Assembly (NCBI RefSeq): GCF_000767835.1
Contig: NZ_JPEN01000027.1
Coordinates: forward strand, 1-38,906
DNA from: Streptococcus sinensis
GTDB lineage: Bacteria; Bacillota; Bacilli; Lactobacillales; Streptococcaceae
Length of the DNA stretch: 38,906 bases
Direction: 5' to 3'
The stretch's first letter is position 1. Each line of letters begins with the position of its first letter. The notes under the pieces are model-generated. The model was given only the letters and a program-made list of their open reading frames with translations. It searched no databases and was not told the DNA's origin. Positions 9,472-16,959 of this stretch are shown in pieces. The translations under genes and the position numbers were made by a program.

Positions 9472-9563
9472 CCGATTTCCTTTTTAAAAGTCTGCTACCC
9501 TTATTTTAACATATTTTAGCCTAAAAAAACTCTTTCTGCTTGGAAGTTTCTCTCACAACAAAA

Positions 9564-9603
9564 AGCCAGTTCGACAGTCTGGCAGACTGTTGAACTGATG
9601 GCT
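9564..9603 (-). terminator. Long hairpin, probable terminator
   Basis: Near-perfect stem of at least 14 bp (CAGTTCGACAGTCT / AGACTGTTGAACTG, one G-T pair, loop GGC) with AGCC/GGCT closing ends, followed on the minus strand by TTTTTG. It lies between the LysM-CHAP gene and the ArAE-like gene and isolates the latter from upstream transcription. Confidence 0.6.
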
Positions 9604-9696
9604 GAAAAAATCAAAATTTTTGTCAAAAGAGCTTTTTGAATCTAAAAGACGAACAAAAAACAATTAGTTAGCACGTCAAGAGCTCTCTGTTATAAC

Positions 9697-9734
9697 AAAA
9701 GGAGGCTGAGACAAAAAATGTCTCAGCCCCCTTT
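9697..9734 (-). terminator. Terminator of the LysM-CHAP gene
   Basis: Stem GGCTGAGACA / TGTCTCAGCC, with a longer AAAAGGA/CCCCTTTT base and a T-rich minus-strand tail, immediately after the CHAP-gene stop. Its core resembles the GAGGCTGGGACAAAA element seen elsewhere in the window. Confidence 0.75.
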
Positions 9735-9743
9735 TCCCAATCT

Positions 9744-10409
9744 TTAGTTTGGATAAATGTAGGTGACGTTGCCCATAAATTCATTAGGATTAAAATAACC
9801 GCGATAGTTTCCAATTTGCTTTTGGCGATTGTAGTTAGCTTCCAAGACTTGGACGGAGCCGTCACTTTGAACATCTGTCACATAAGCAACATGTCCGTAT
9901 TCACCGCCGTCCCAAACCGCAATAGCACCTGCTACTGGAACATTTCCTGTTGCATAGCCTTGGGCACTAGCATTGACGGCCCAAGTGTTGGCATTCCCCC
10001 ACCAGTTGCTCGCCCAAGAAGCCGTTTCTTTCACACCCCAGGTACACTGGCCGATTGGGTAGGAATTACCATAATCAGTCGGAGTATTCAAGACAACATC
10101 TTCTACATCAGATACCAAATCAGCATTGCTTGTCGCTTCATAAACCGAACCGCTGTAAGGATTGTAAGCCTGAACCTGAGTGGTACCGCTCACTTCTAGC
10201 ACATCCCCTGGGGTAATCGTATCAAAAATTGATTTTCCATTATTAGCAGCAAGGTCATAAGGATTCATCCCAGTAGCGCTGGCAATGGCAAAAAAAGAGT
10301 CCCCCTGTTGAACAACATAAGAATCTGCCCTAACAGTTTGAGCCCCAATTGTCGCCAAGAAAGCTGTGAAAGTCAAACCAAGAGTTGCTTTAGCAAATGC
10401 TTTTTTCAT
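9744..10409 (-). CDS. Secreted LysM-CHAP peptidoglycan hydrolase
   Basis: A 221-residue exported protein. A signal peptide (MKKAFAKATLGLTFTAFLA, cleavage likely after VRA near residue 28) is followed by one LysM domain (SYVVQQGDSFFAIASATG, about 30-73), a short Ser/Asn-rich linker, and a C-terminal CHAP domain (about 105-221). The CHAP catalytic Cys is in the GQCTWGV context and the His in the YGHVAYVTDV context. By family it is an amidase or endopeptidase acting on septal or lateral-wall peptidoglycan. It sits between pgk and the conserved ArAE-glnRA block and has its own terminator. Confidence 0.88.
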   Translation of the reverse strand: MKKAFAKATLGLTFTAFLATIGAQTVRADSYVVQQGDSFFAIASATGMNPYDLAANNGKSIFDTITPGDVLEVSGTTQVQAYNPYSGSVYEATSNADLVSDVEDVVLNTPTDYGNSYPIGQCTWGVKETASWASNWWGNANTWAVNASAQGYATGNVPVAGAIAVWDGGEYGHVAYVTDVQSDGSVQVLEANYNRQKQIGNYRGYFNPNEFMGNVTYIYPN

Positions 10410-10805
10410 AACTATGTTTCTCCGTATAAATTGATAATAGAAAAATTATATCTAATTTACATGTCAGGTATTTTAGGCTTATATTTTAGTCATGTTACAA
10501 ATAATTGCTACTTTTACTACAGCGTTTTTTAGGAGGATTTTTAGTTAAAAACCGAAGATAACAAGAACTGAACAAAGCACAATGGTCAATCAATCTACTC
10601 CCCATACTACAAGAAATCCTATTGAACTATCTCTAAGTTCTGTGTTAAGCTTTTTTATAAAACAATCATTTTACAAAAAAACTGTCCTGAGTCGATGCGA
10701 ATAATTCCAATATCTCAGCAAACTATCGGAAGTTGAGGATACAGAAAGTAACCCTTTTGTATGATAGGATGTCCTAAATTGCAACTAGAGCAAACAAGGC
10801 ACTAG
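10410..10805. other. Intergenic region between pgk and the LysM-CHAP gene
   Basis: About 400 bp without a supported gene. A -10-like TATAAT on the minus strand (10445-10450) could serve the LysM-CHAP gene, but no good -35 is visible. I see only single TGTAAH half-sites, not a full WalR box. Confidence 0.5.
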
Positions 10806-10831
10806 AAAAGAGTTGGTTTCCCAACTCTTTT
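10806..10831 (-). terminator. pgk terminator
   Basis: Perfect 11-bp stem AAAAGAGTTGG / CCAACTCTTTT with a 4-nt loop, 11 bp downstream of the pgk stop. Confidence 0.85.
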
Positions 10832-10842
10832 CATTACAAATA

Positions 10843-12042
10843 TTATTTCTCTGTCAATGCTGCAAGTCCTGGCAATACTTTACCTTCAAGGAGTTCCATT
10901 GATGCTCCACCACCAGTAGAAATCCATGAGAACTTGTCTGCACGGCCAAGGTTAATGGCTGCTGCTGCAGAGTCGCCACCACCGATGATTGATTTCACGC
11001 CTGGTTGTTTCACGATAGCGTCCATCACACCGATTGTACCAGCTTGGAAGTCAGGGTTTTCAAAGACACCCATAGGTCCATTCCATACAACAGTCTTCGC
11101 ACCAGTCAAAGCTTCGTCGAATTTCGCAATAGATTTAGGACCAATATCCAAACCAAGGAAACCTGGATCTACTGCTTCGCCTTCAGTGTCTTTCACTTCA
11201 GTGTAGTCCGCAAAAGCATTTGCTTCTTTTGAGTCAACTGGCAAGATCAATTTACCGTTTGCTTTTTCAAGAAGAGCTTTTGCAATGTCCAATTTATCTT
11301 CTTCTACAAGTGAGTTACCGATTTCGATACCTTGTGCTTTGTAGAAGGTATAAGTCATACCACCACCGATAAGGACTTTATCGGCTTTTTCAAGCAAGTT
11401 TTCGATAACACCGATCTTGTCTGAAACTTTTGAACCACCAAGAATCGCTACGAATGGACGTTCTGGAGCTTCAACCGCTTCTTGAATGTAGGCAATTTCG
11501 TTTTCAAGAAGGAATCCAGCAACAGCTTTTTCAACGTTTGCTGAGATACCAACGTTAGATGCGTGTGCACGGTGAGCTGTACCGAATGCATCGTTTACAA
11601 AGATACCATCTCCAAGCGATGCCCAGTATTTACCAAGTTCAGGATCGTTTTTAGATTCTTTCTTGCCGTCAACATCTTCAAAACGAGTGTTTTCCACCAA
11701 AAGAACTTGTCCATCTTCAAGAGCATTGATCGCAGCTTCCAATTCAGCACCACGAGTGACACCTGGAAGGAAAGCAACATCTTGGCCTAATTTAGCAGCC
11801 AAATCAGCAGCTACAGGAGCAAGTGATTTACCAGCCTTATCTGCTTCTTCTTTCACACGTCCAAGGTGAGAGAAGAGAATTGCACGTCCGCCTTGTTCAA
11901 GGATATACTTGATTGTTGGAAGAGCAGCAGTAATACGGTTATCGTTAGTGATTACACCGTCTTTTACAGGAACGTTGAAGTCAACACGAACGAGAACTTT
12001 CTTCCCTTTCAAGTCAACATCTTTAACAGTCAATTTTGCCAT
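10843..12042 (-). CDS. pgk: Phosphoglycerate kinase
   Basis: A 399-residue glycolytic enzyme that converts 1,3-bisphosphoglycerate and ADP to 3-phosphoglycerate and ATP. The N-terminal substrate motif [23 protein letters not shown], the hinge region and the nucleotide-site [13 protein letters not shown] near the C-terminus are all present. The length is streptococcal. It is monocistronic, with an extended -10 promoter and a strong terminator, and is separated from gap by one plus-strand gene. Confidence 0.98.
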   Translation of the reverse strand: MAKLTVKDVDLKGKKVLVRVDFNVPVKDGVITNDNRITAALPTIKYILEQGGRAILFSHLGRVKEEADKAGKSLAPVAADLAAKLGQDVAFLPGVTRGAELEAAINALEDGQVLLVENTRFEDVDGKKESKNDPELGKYWASLGDGIFVNDAFGTAHRAHASNVGISANVEKAVAGFLLENEIAYIQEAVEAPERPFVAILGGSKVSDKIGVIENLLEKADKVLIGGGMTYTFYKAQGIEIGNSLVEEDKLDIAKALLEKANGKLILPVDSKEANAFADYTEVKDTEGEAVDPGFLGLDIGPKSIAKFDEALTGAKTVVWNGPMGVFENPDFQAGTIGVMDAIVKQPGVKSIIGGGDSAAAAINLGRADKFSWISTGGGASMELLEGKVLPGLAALTEK

Positions 12043-12076
12043 TGGATATGACTCCTTCTATTTTTAATACATGATA

Positions 12077-12082
12077 ATTATA
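12077..12082 (-). promoter_or_regulatory. pgk extended -10
   Basis: Minus-strand TGA-TATAAT 35 bp upstream of pgk. No consensus -35 is visible at 16-18 bp, so it appears to rely on the extended -10. Confidence 0.6.
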
Positions 12083-12132
12083 TCACAAAAGCTGTAAAAG
12101 TGATAGCAAAATTAAACGCTTTTGCCCTCTTC

Positions 12133-12161
12133 TTGACACAGCATCATTCAGAAGATACAAT
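12133..12161 (+). promoter_or_regulatory. Promoter of the 12187 membrane-protein gene
   Basis: -35 TTGACA (12133-12138), a 17-bp spacer and -10 TACAAT (12156-12161). AAAGGAGG at 12171-12178 and the ATG at 12187 follow. This places the transcription start between the in-frame upstream ATG and the chosen start. Confidence 0.8.
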
Positions 12162-12186
12162 AAGGATAATAAAGGAGGACCCCTTG

Positions 12187-12888
12187 ATGACAGAACTATC
12201 TCCCCTTCAAAAGAAAGCCGACCAAGATTTAAATAGCATCGCTATCTTGACAATCCTTCCCCTTATCAGTTATCTATTTTTCCGAGAGCAGCTATTAGAC
12301 TTTACTCGTCAATTATCGGTCTCCATCTGGCTCCGCCTTCTTGTCCTCGCAGCCTGCCAATTTTGTGTAGCAGGATTAGGCACAAGCGTGGTAATGATTC
12401 GTCGCAAAGAAAGTTGGAAAGAATATGGATTACTTACTCAGCATTTCCTCTCATCTCTCATTCAGACTGCAGTTACCTGTCTTCCTTTGCTTCTTTTCCT
12501 CATTATTACAGGACAAGTTCACACCTACCTCCCATTTCAATCAATCTCCTTAACGAAAGAAATTCTTGCCAGTTCTTTTCCGACAAATATTTTAGGTTAT
12601 TTGTTCATTTCTCTTATATGGGGATTCTGGGAAGGCTTTAATTATGTTGTAATTGCTCGGAAAATCAATCTCCGCTATCCACACCAAACGAAGGGAATCG
12701 ATCTTGGTGCCCTCATTTGCGCTCTAATCTGCCTGCTCATACATGGAATGATTGGCTTAGATCCAACTTCTCTATTTGAAGCCGTCGCCGTATTCATTCT
12801 CATTTACGGCATGCTTGTCATTCAAAGAAAATCCGGAAATGCATGGAGCTGTGTCCTCATCTTTTGCCTTCTATGGAATGCATTTTAA
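12187..12888 (+). CDS. Polytopic membrane protein of unknown function (possible CPBP-like)
   Basis: A 233-residue protein with about six to seven hydrophobic segments. The start at 12187 is fixed by AAAGGAGG 8 bp upstream and a consensus promoter at 12133-12161; an in-frame ATG at 12100 lies upstream of that promoter and is rejected. The segment WGFWEGFNYVVIARKIN, followed by a late LLIHGMIGLDP, loosely recalls CPBP intramembrane proteases. The EExxxR motif is not intact, so this stays speculative. It is a lone plus-strand gene between pgk and gap, both on the minus strand. No clear terminator follows it. Confidence 0.75.
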   Translation: MTELSPLQKKADQDLNSIAILTILPLISYLFFREQLLDFTRQLSVSIWLRLLVLAACQFCVAGLGTSVVMIRRKESWKEYGLLTQHFLSSLIQTAVTCLPLLLFLIITGQVHTYLPFQSISLTKEILASSFPTNILGYLFISLIWGFWEGFNYVVIARKINLRYPHQTKGIDLGALICALICLLIHGMIGLDPTSLFEAVAVFILIYGMLVIQRKSGNAWSCVLIFCLLWNAF

Positions 12889-13340
12889 TACTAAGTAAAA
12901 ATCCTATTTTAACCAAAGTCTTTTCCCAAAACAATTTTCTTCAAAACTGCTGTTTTTCAGCCCAGAATTACTTTTTCCATCTCTATAATAGCATCGTTTC
13001 AGGCTTTGAAAATTTTTCTGAAATCTTTTTATTGAATCTTCACTCAGTTTGGTATTCCAATGTCCTTTATAATAGACCATTCAAAGTTATACACGCAAAC
13101 TTTCCTAGTTCCCTTGGCTATTTGTAAAAGTGGATTCGAAAAAGCCGTATAGAGCAGATAAAGCAAAATAAAATCCTATTTTCCTTGTCCAATCTAATGC
13201 TGGGCAAAAGCTATCCAATTCTCATTTCTATCCTAGTTGCCAATGAAGCCGCATTAGTACTCGTCATTGTTCATAGCATATTGACTCGAGTCTCAATAAC
13301 TATTCATTCAAGCGGCTCAAATATACTTGTCTCAAAACTA
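12889..13340. other. Intergenic region, no gene seen
   Basis: About 450 AT-rich bases between the membrane-protein gene and the gap terminator. Short open frames exist but lack ribosome binding sites and protein-like composition. AAATCCTATTTT appears twice (near 12900 and 13170), possibly traces of decay or of a duplicated sequence. Confidence 0.5.
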
Positions 13341-13367
13341 AAAAAGAGATCCCGCGGATCTCTTTTT
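13341..13367 (-). terminator. gap terminator
   Basis: Perfect 12-bp stem AAAAAGAGATCC-CGC-GGATCTCTTTTT, 13 bp beyond the gap stop. The symmetric A/T ends allow bidirectional use. Confidence 0.88.
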
Positions 13368-13380
13368 TCATACACTTGAA

Positions 13381-14391
13381 TTATTTAGCGATTTTTGCAA
13401 AGTATTCAAGAGTACGAACAAGTTGTGAAGTGTAAGACATTTCATTGTCATACCATGAAACAACTTTAACCAATTGTTTACCGTCAACGTCAAGAACTTT
13501 AGTTTGAGTTGCGTCAAACAATGAACCGAATGACATACCTACGATATCAGAAGATACGATTGGATCTTCAGTGTAACCGTATGATTCGTTAGAAGCTGCT
13601 TTCATAGCTGCATTTACTTCATCAACAGTAACGTTCTTATCAAGAACTGCTACCAATTCAGTTACAGAACCTGTTGGAACAGGAACACGTTGAGCAGCTC
13701 CGTCCAATTTACCGTTCAATTCAGGGATAACCAAGCCGATTGCTTTAGCAGCACCAGTTGAGTTAGGAACGATGTTAGCTGCAGCAGCACGAGCACGGCG
13801 AAGGTCACCTTTACGGTGTGGTCCATCAAGAACCATTTGGTCACCAGTGTAACCGTGGATAGTAGTCATCAAACCTTCAACGATACCGAAGTTGTCATGA
13901 AGAGCTTTAGCCATTGGAGCCAAACAGTTTGTAGTACATGAAGCACCTGAGATAACTGTCTCAGTACCATCAAGAATATCGTGGTTAGTGTTAAATACAA
14001 CTGTTTTAACATCTGATCCACCAGGAGCAGTGATAACAACTTTTTTAGCACCACCAGCGTGCAAGTGTTTTTCAGCAGCTGCTTTAGTAGCAAAGAAACC
14101 AGTTGCTTCAAGAACGATTTCTACACCATCGTTAGCCCAGTCGATTTGTTCTGGGTCACGTTCAGCAGATACTTTAACGAATTTTCCGTTAACTTCAAAT
14201 CCACCTTCTTTAACTTCCACAGTTCCGTCGAAACGACCTTGAGTTGTGTCGTATTTCAACAGGTGTGCAAGCATTACTGGATCTGTCAGGTCGTTGATGC
14301 GAGTAACTTCAACACCTTCTACGTTTTGGATACGACGGAAAGCAAGACGACCGATACGACCGAAACCGTTAATACCAACTTTAACTACCAT
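13381..14391 (-). CDS. gap: Glyceraldehyde-3-phosphate dehydrogenase, NAD-dependent
   Basis: A 336-residue phosphorylating GAPDH. It has the Rossmann motif [16 protein letters not shown], the catalytic Cys in [11 protein letters not shown] and the HGYTGDQ region. I chose the ATG at 14391 because it gives the canonical [12 protein letters not shown] start and has AAGGAGG upstream; the in-frame ATG at 14418 lies upstream of that RBS. It is monocistronic with a strong promoter. In oral streptococci the protein is also reported at the cell surface, but nothing in the sequence shows an export signal. Confidence 0.97.
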   Translation of the reverse strand: MVVKVGINGFGRIGRLAFRRIQNVEGVEVTRINDLTDPVMLAHLLKYDTTQGRFDGTVEVKEGGFEVNGKFVKVSAERDPEQIDWANDGVEIVLEATGFFATKAAAEKHLHAGGAKKVVITAPGGSDVKTVVFNTNHDILDGTETVISGASCTTNCLAPMAKALHDNFGIVEGLMTTIHGYTGDQMVLDGPHRKGDLRRARAAAANIVPNSTGAAKAIGLVIPELNGKLDGAAQRVPVPTGSVTELVAVLDKNVTVDEVNAAMKAASNESYGYTEDPIVSSDIVGMSFGSLFDATQTKVLDVDGKQLVKVVSWYDNEMSYTSQLVRTLEYFAKIAK

Positions 14392-14476
14392 TCGTGATTT
14401 CCTCCTTATGAAAATCAAAAAATTTTTATGTGAAAAGAGTAACTTGAGTTGCTACAAATCACCTTTCAACATATCT

Positions 14477-14505
14477 ATTATATAACTTATCGAATGAAAT
14501 TGCAA
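14477..14505 (-). promoter_or_regulatory. gap promoter
   Basis: Minus strand: -35 TTGCAA (14500-14505), a 17-bp spacer and -10 TATAAT (14477-14482), about 85 bp upstream of the start codon. Confidence 0.8.
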
Positions 14506-14634
14506 CTGATTTCATTAGGATTAACAAAGGACATCATTTATTTCAGAAGTTTTCAATCCTTTTCAGAAAACAACTCCTTCCCTGTTATTTTCTTGTGTTG
14601 TATAAATAATCAATTATTTTAATTTTTATGCAAG

Positions 14635-14670
14635 AAAGCGCTTTACACAATATATGTGTTGTGATACAAT
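14635..14670 (+). promoter_or_regulatory. Promoter with cre-like dyad at the accessory ABC locus
   Basis: -35 TTTACA (14642-14647), a 17-bp spacer and extended -10 TGA-TACAAT (14662-14670). The palindrome AAAGCGCTTT (14635-14644) overlaps the -35 and resembles the core of a CcpA cre site, with mismatches at the outer positions. It faces the bacteriocin-like remnant and the ABC genes. Confidence 0.55.
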
Positions 14671-14941
14671 AATAAATATCTAGGCAAACATTTTTTGATT
14701 GCAATTCTTGCAACTCTGTTTGGCATAGTGCGAAAAAGAGCGTATCAGCTGCTAACGTAGCCACAGTTATACACACTAAAATGAGATCCATCTTGTTATG
14801 GATGGAATCACTCGAACATCTTATTCTTGGATGAATTTGTATTACCATACAGGTTTTCACGTATCCAACGTAGAACGTATTAACCGGTATGAAGGCATTA
14901 ATCCAGCATTTCTTTATGTCTATCACTATAAGATTTATTAA
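14671..14941 (+). pseudogene. Possible lactococcin 972-like bacteriocin precursor remnant
   Basis: Two broken reading frames on the plus strand. The first (about 14673-14760, no proper start) reads as a signal-peptide-like stretch: a basic N-terminus and then HFLIAILATLFGIV. In a different frame, 14798-14941 encodes 47 residues containing DGITRTSYSW and then NLYYHTGFHVSNV, ending in aromatic residues (YVYHYKIY). The lactococcin 972 family is marked by G-V-(S/T)...YS-N-(Y/H)-H-H/YH....H.(A/S).V and an aromatic C-terminus, and this matches in order and spacing. There is no ribosome binding site and at least one frameshift separates signal and mature part, so it would be a relic. The call rests on motif resemblance only. 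Confidence 0.3.
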
Positions 14942-14945
14942 TAGC

Positions 14946-14979
14946 TAACATAGAGGCTATAATGATAGCCTCTATGTTA
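14946..14979 (+). terminator. Terminator/attenuator before the ABC genes
   Basis: Perfect 15-bp stem TAACATAGAGGCTAT-AATG-ATAGCCTCTATGTTA followed by CTTTTG. It lies between the bacteriocin-like remnant and the permease start and could attenuate read-through into the ABC operon. Confidence 0.7.
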
Positions 14980-14999
14980 CTTTTGTGCGAGGTATATAT

Positions 15000-16132
15000 A
15001 TGGAATTCTTTCATTTTGAACTCAAGCGTTTTCTAAAAAGTCCTAAAAATAAAATCTGCCTAATCTGCTGGCAGTAATCTTTTTGGGCCTATTTGCCTTT
15101 TACCAAACAACAATAAACAAGCAGAGTTTTGACAGCAATCTGGCTTTTATCAGAGAGCAGCTCCAACAAAGCAAACAATCGGTGAAAAATTTACAAGATC
15201 AAGTCAAACTGAATCCCGACGATCAAGTTCGCTCCCAACAGCTTAGTCAGGAACAAGAAAAAGAAAAGCTCCTATCAGAAGAATTGGCTGCTTTAGAAAA
15301 AAAGGATCTAGAGAAAGTTAGCCAGCTGGAATATCAGAGCTTACTGGCCCAGCTTGACACTATGACAGATAAGAACTCCGATAGCTATAAAAATCTAAGG
15401 GCCAGTATCCGCTACCGCGAAGCTGTGAAAGCAGTCGGAGGAACTCCAAGCCTTACACTTAATAACACAAGCGAAGCTGCCTTTAGCATAGGCCATATCA
15501 TGACAGGCTGGTTGTCCTCTACTACCATCTTTGTTCTCATCACCGTCCTCATAGCCGATTCCCTTAGCAGTGAGATTGAGAGCTCTCAGATTCGCTTTTA
15601 TCAACTGCTGGGAGGCCGAAAACTTAAGCATTTGCTCATTAAACTGCTGGTGCCTATCCTAGTGACCTTTCTGACCACCCTCCTACTCTTCACTACCCTA
15701 TATGTAGCCAAGGGCCTGCTAGACAGCTTCGGTACCTGGAGCTATCCATATCTTCTAGGTCGAACCATTGTACCTATCTGGCAGATTAGCTTGCAAACAA
15801 TCATCCTCTTCCTAGTCGCTCTAATCTTCCTGGCCAGTCTGGGCCAGTTTCTGGCTCTCATATTCAAAAAAAGCTTAGTTGTCATTGGTCTCGTTATTGT
15901 TTTCCTGACTGGTTTTCTCACTTTGGCTCAGGAAGAATTGTTCCAGCCCTTCAAACAGTTCTTCCCTTTTGAATACCTAGGTTATGGCCAGATCCTCAAC
16001 GATGCTAGCATACTTCCTAAAAATGCCTTTCTGATAGGGATTATTTACCTGCTAACACTGAGCCTGATCTTTACATTAGTCTCCTATCGACTCTATAAAA
16101 ATTTCTACTATCGCAAGGAGGGGAAAGCATGA
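15000..16132 (+). pseudogene. ABC-2 type transporter permease, frameshifted near the N-terminus
   Basis: The natural start is the ATG at 15000 (MEFFHFELKRFLKSPKNK, then ICLI), which runs into a TAA near 15077. The rest continues one frame away as LLAVIFLGLFAFYQTT to the TGA at 16132. One missing base around CTAATCTGCTGG (15060-15071) explains it and would restore a protein of about 377 residues. The layout is TM1, a ~130-residue extracytoplasmic coiled coil rich in Gln, Lys and Glu, and then about five to six TM helices: an ABC-2 permease. A TTG at 15083 could give a 349-residue product, but no Shine-Dalgarno precedes it. The stop overlaps the ATPase start as ATGA. Either the gene is decayed or the base was lost in sequencing. 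Confidence 0.7.
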
Positions 16133-16755
16133 TAGAATTAAGGATTAAAAATCTCACCACAGCTATAATTGAGGATTTAAGCTTTGAGCTGTCTGATCCG
16201 GGTCTATACGGCATTATCGGTCCCAACGGGATTGGTAAGAGCACGCTCTTCAGCCTGATTAATGGAGAAGTCAAAGGGTTCAGAGGACAACTCCAAAGCG
16301 GAAAAGTCGCCTACATTCCTAATTTGGATATTTTTGATAAACACTTGTCGGCTCAGGACTATCTGCAGCTCTTAAGCCCAGAAGAACAGAACGTTTTCCA
16401 GGAAAATCTAGAAAAGATGGGCGGAGCGGATTATTTAAATAAAAAAATCGGAAAATACTCTCTAGGTATGAAAGAGCTCTTCGCCTTTCTCTATATCTTG
16501 TCCCTTCCCAGCGACCTTATTATCTTGGACGAACTGCTGGATGGTCTTGACGAGCTGAGACGATCTACAGCCTATGAACTATTAAAAGAATACAGTACAC
16601 AAAAAATCATTCTGCTAACCTCTCACAATCTATCAGAAGTTTTCAAAATTTGTGATACAGTCTATCTTCTTAGCAAGAATTCCCTGACAGCAATTGAGGA
16701 CTTTGATCCAGCCAATGCTCTAAATCTACTGAAGTTTAAAGGTAACAATGCCTGA
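16129..16755 (+). CDS. ABC transporter ATP-binding protein
   Basis: A 208-residue ATPase. Walker A is GPNGIGKST (31-39), the signature is degenerate (YSLGMKE), Walker B is LIILDELLDGLDE, and the H-loop is LLTSHNLSE. The ATG overlaps the permease stop and AAGGAGG precedes it, so the pair is translationally coupled. A short ATPase with a coiled-coil ABC-2 permease fits immunity or export systems of the BcrA/LanF kind. With the bacteriocin-like remnant upstream, a former self-immunity role is plausible but inferred. With the permease frameshifted, it may now lack a partner. Confidence 0.85.
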   Translation: MIELRIKNLTTAIIEDLSFELSDPGLYGIIGPNGIGKSTLFSLINGEVKGFRGQLQSGKVAYIPNLDIFDKHLSAQDYLQLLSPEEQNVFQENLEKMGGADYLNKKIGKYSLGMKELFAFLYILSLPSDLIILDELLDGLDELRRSTAYELLKEYSTQKIILLTSHNLSEVFKICDTVYLLSKNSLTAIEDFDPANALNLLKFKGNNA

Positions 16756-16782
16756 GATATTCCATTCATTTTAGCTGCCAAA

Positions 16783-16941
16783 GAGGCTGGGACAAAAAGA
16801 TTTCAATTTTTAAAAATCTTAATTATTAAGCCCTTCAAATTTATAATTAAATGCAAAAAGCGAACAAAGCAGAATTCTGATTACCAGAAAACTAGTTTTG
16901 TTCGCTTTTTATATTTGAGGTCGGACTTTTGTCCCAGCCTC
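16783..16941. repeat. Nested inverted-repeat element GAGGCTGGGACAAAA
   Basis: Outer arms GAGGCTGGGACAAAA (16783-16797) and TTTTGTCCCAGCCTC (16927-16941) are perfect reverse complements about 130 bp apart. Inside is a second perfect 14-bp hairpin, AAAAAGCGAACAAA / TTTGTTCGCTTTTT (16855-16868 / 16897-16910). It sits between the convergent ABC ATPase and fusA genes and can terminate both. Related short forms occur at 42-67 and 9697-9734. Confidence 0.75.
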
Positions 16942-16959
16942 TTGTCTTTAAACAAGCTA

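Noticed and set aside
10440-10505. WalR box upstream of the LysM-CHAP gene
   Set aside because: Only isolated TGTAAH half-sites are present, with no second half-site at the required 5-bp spacing.
12843-13127. 94-residue plus-strand frame overlapping the end of the membrane-protein gene
   Set aside because: No RBS, starts inside another gene, and its composition looks like translated AT-rich spacer.
14585-14926. 113-residue minus-strand frame upstream of gap
   Set aside because: No RBS. It lies antisense to the bacteriocin-like remnant and crosses the plus-strand promoter, so it is most likely a shadow frame.
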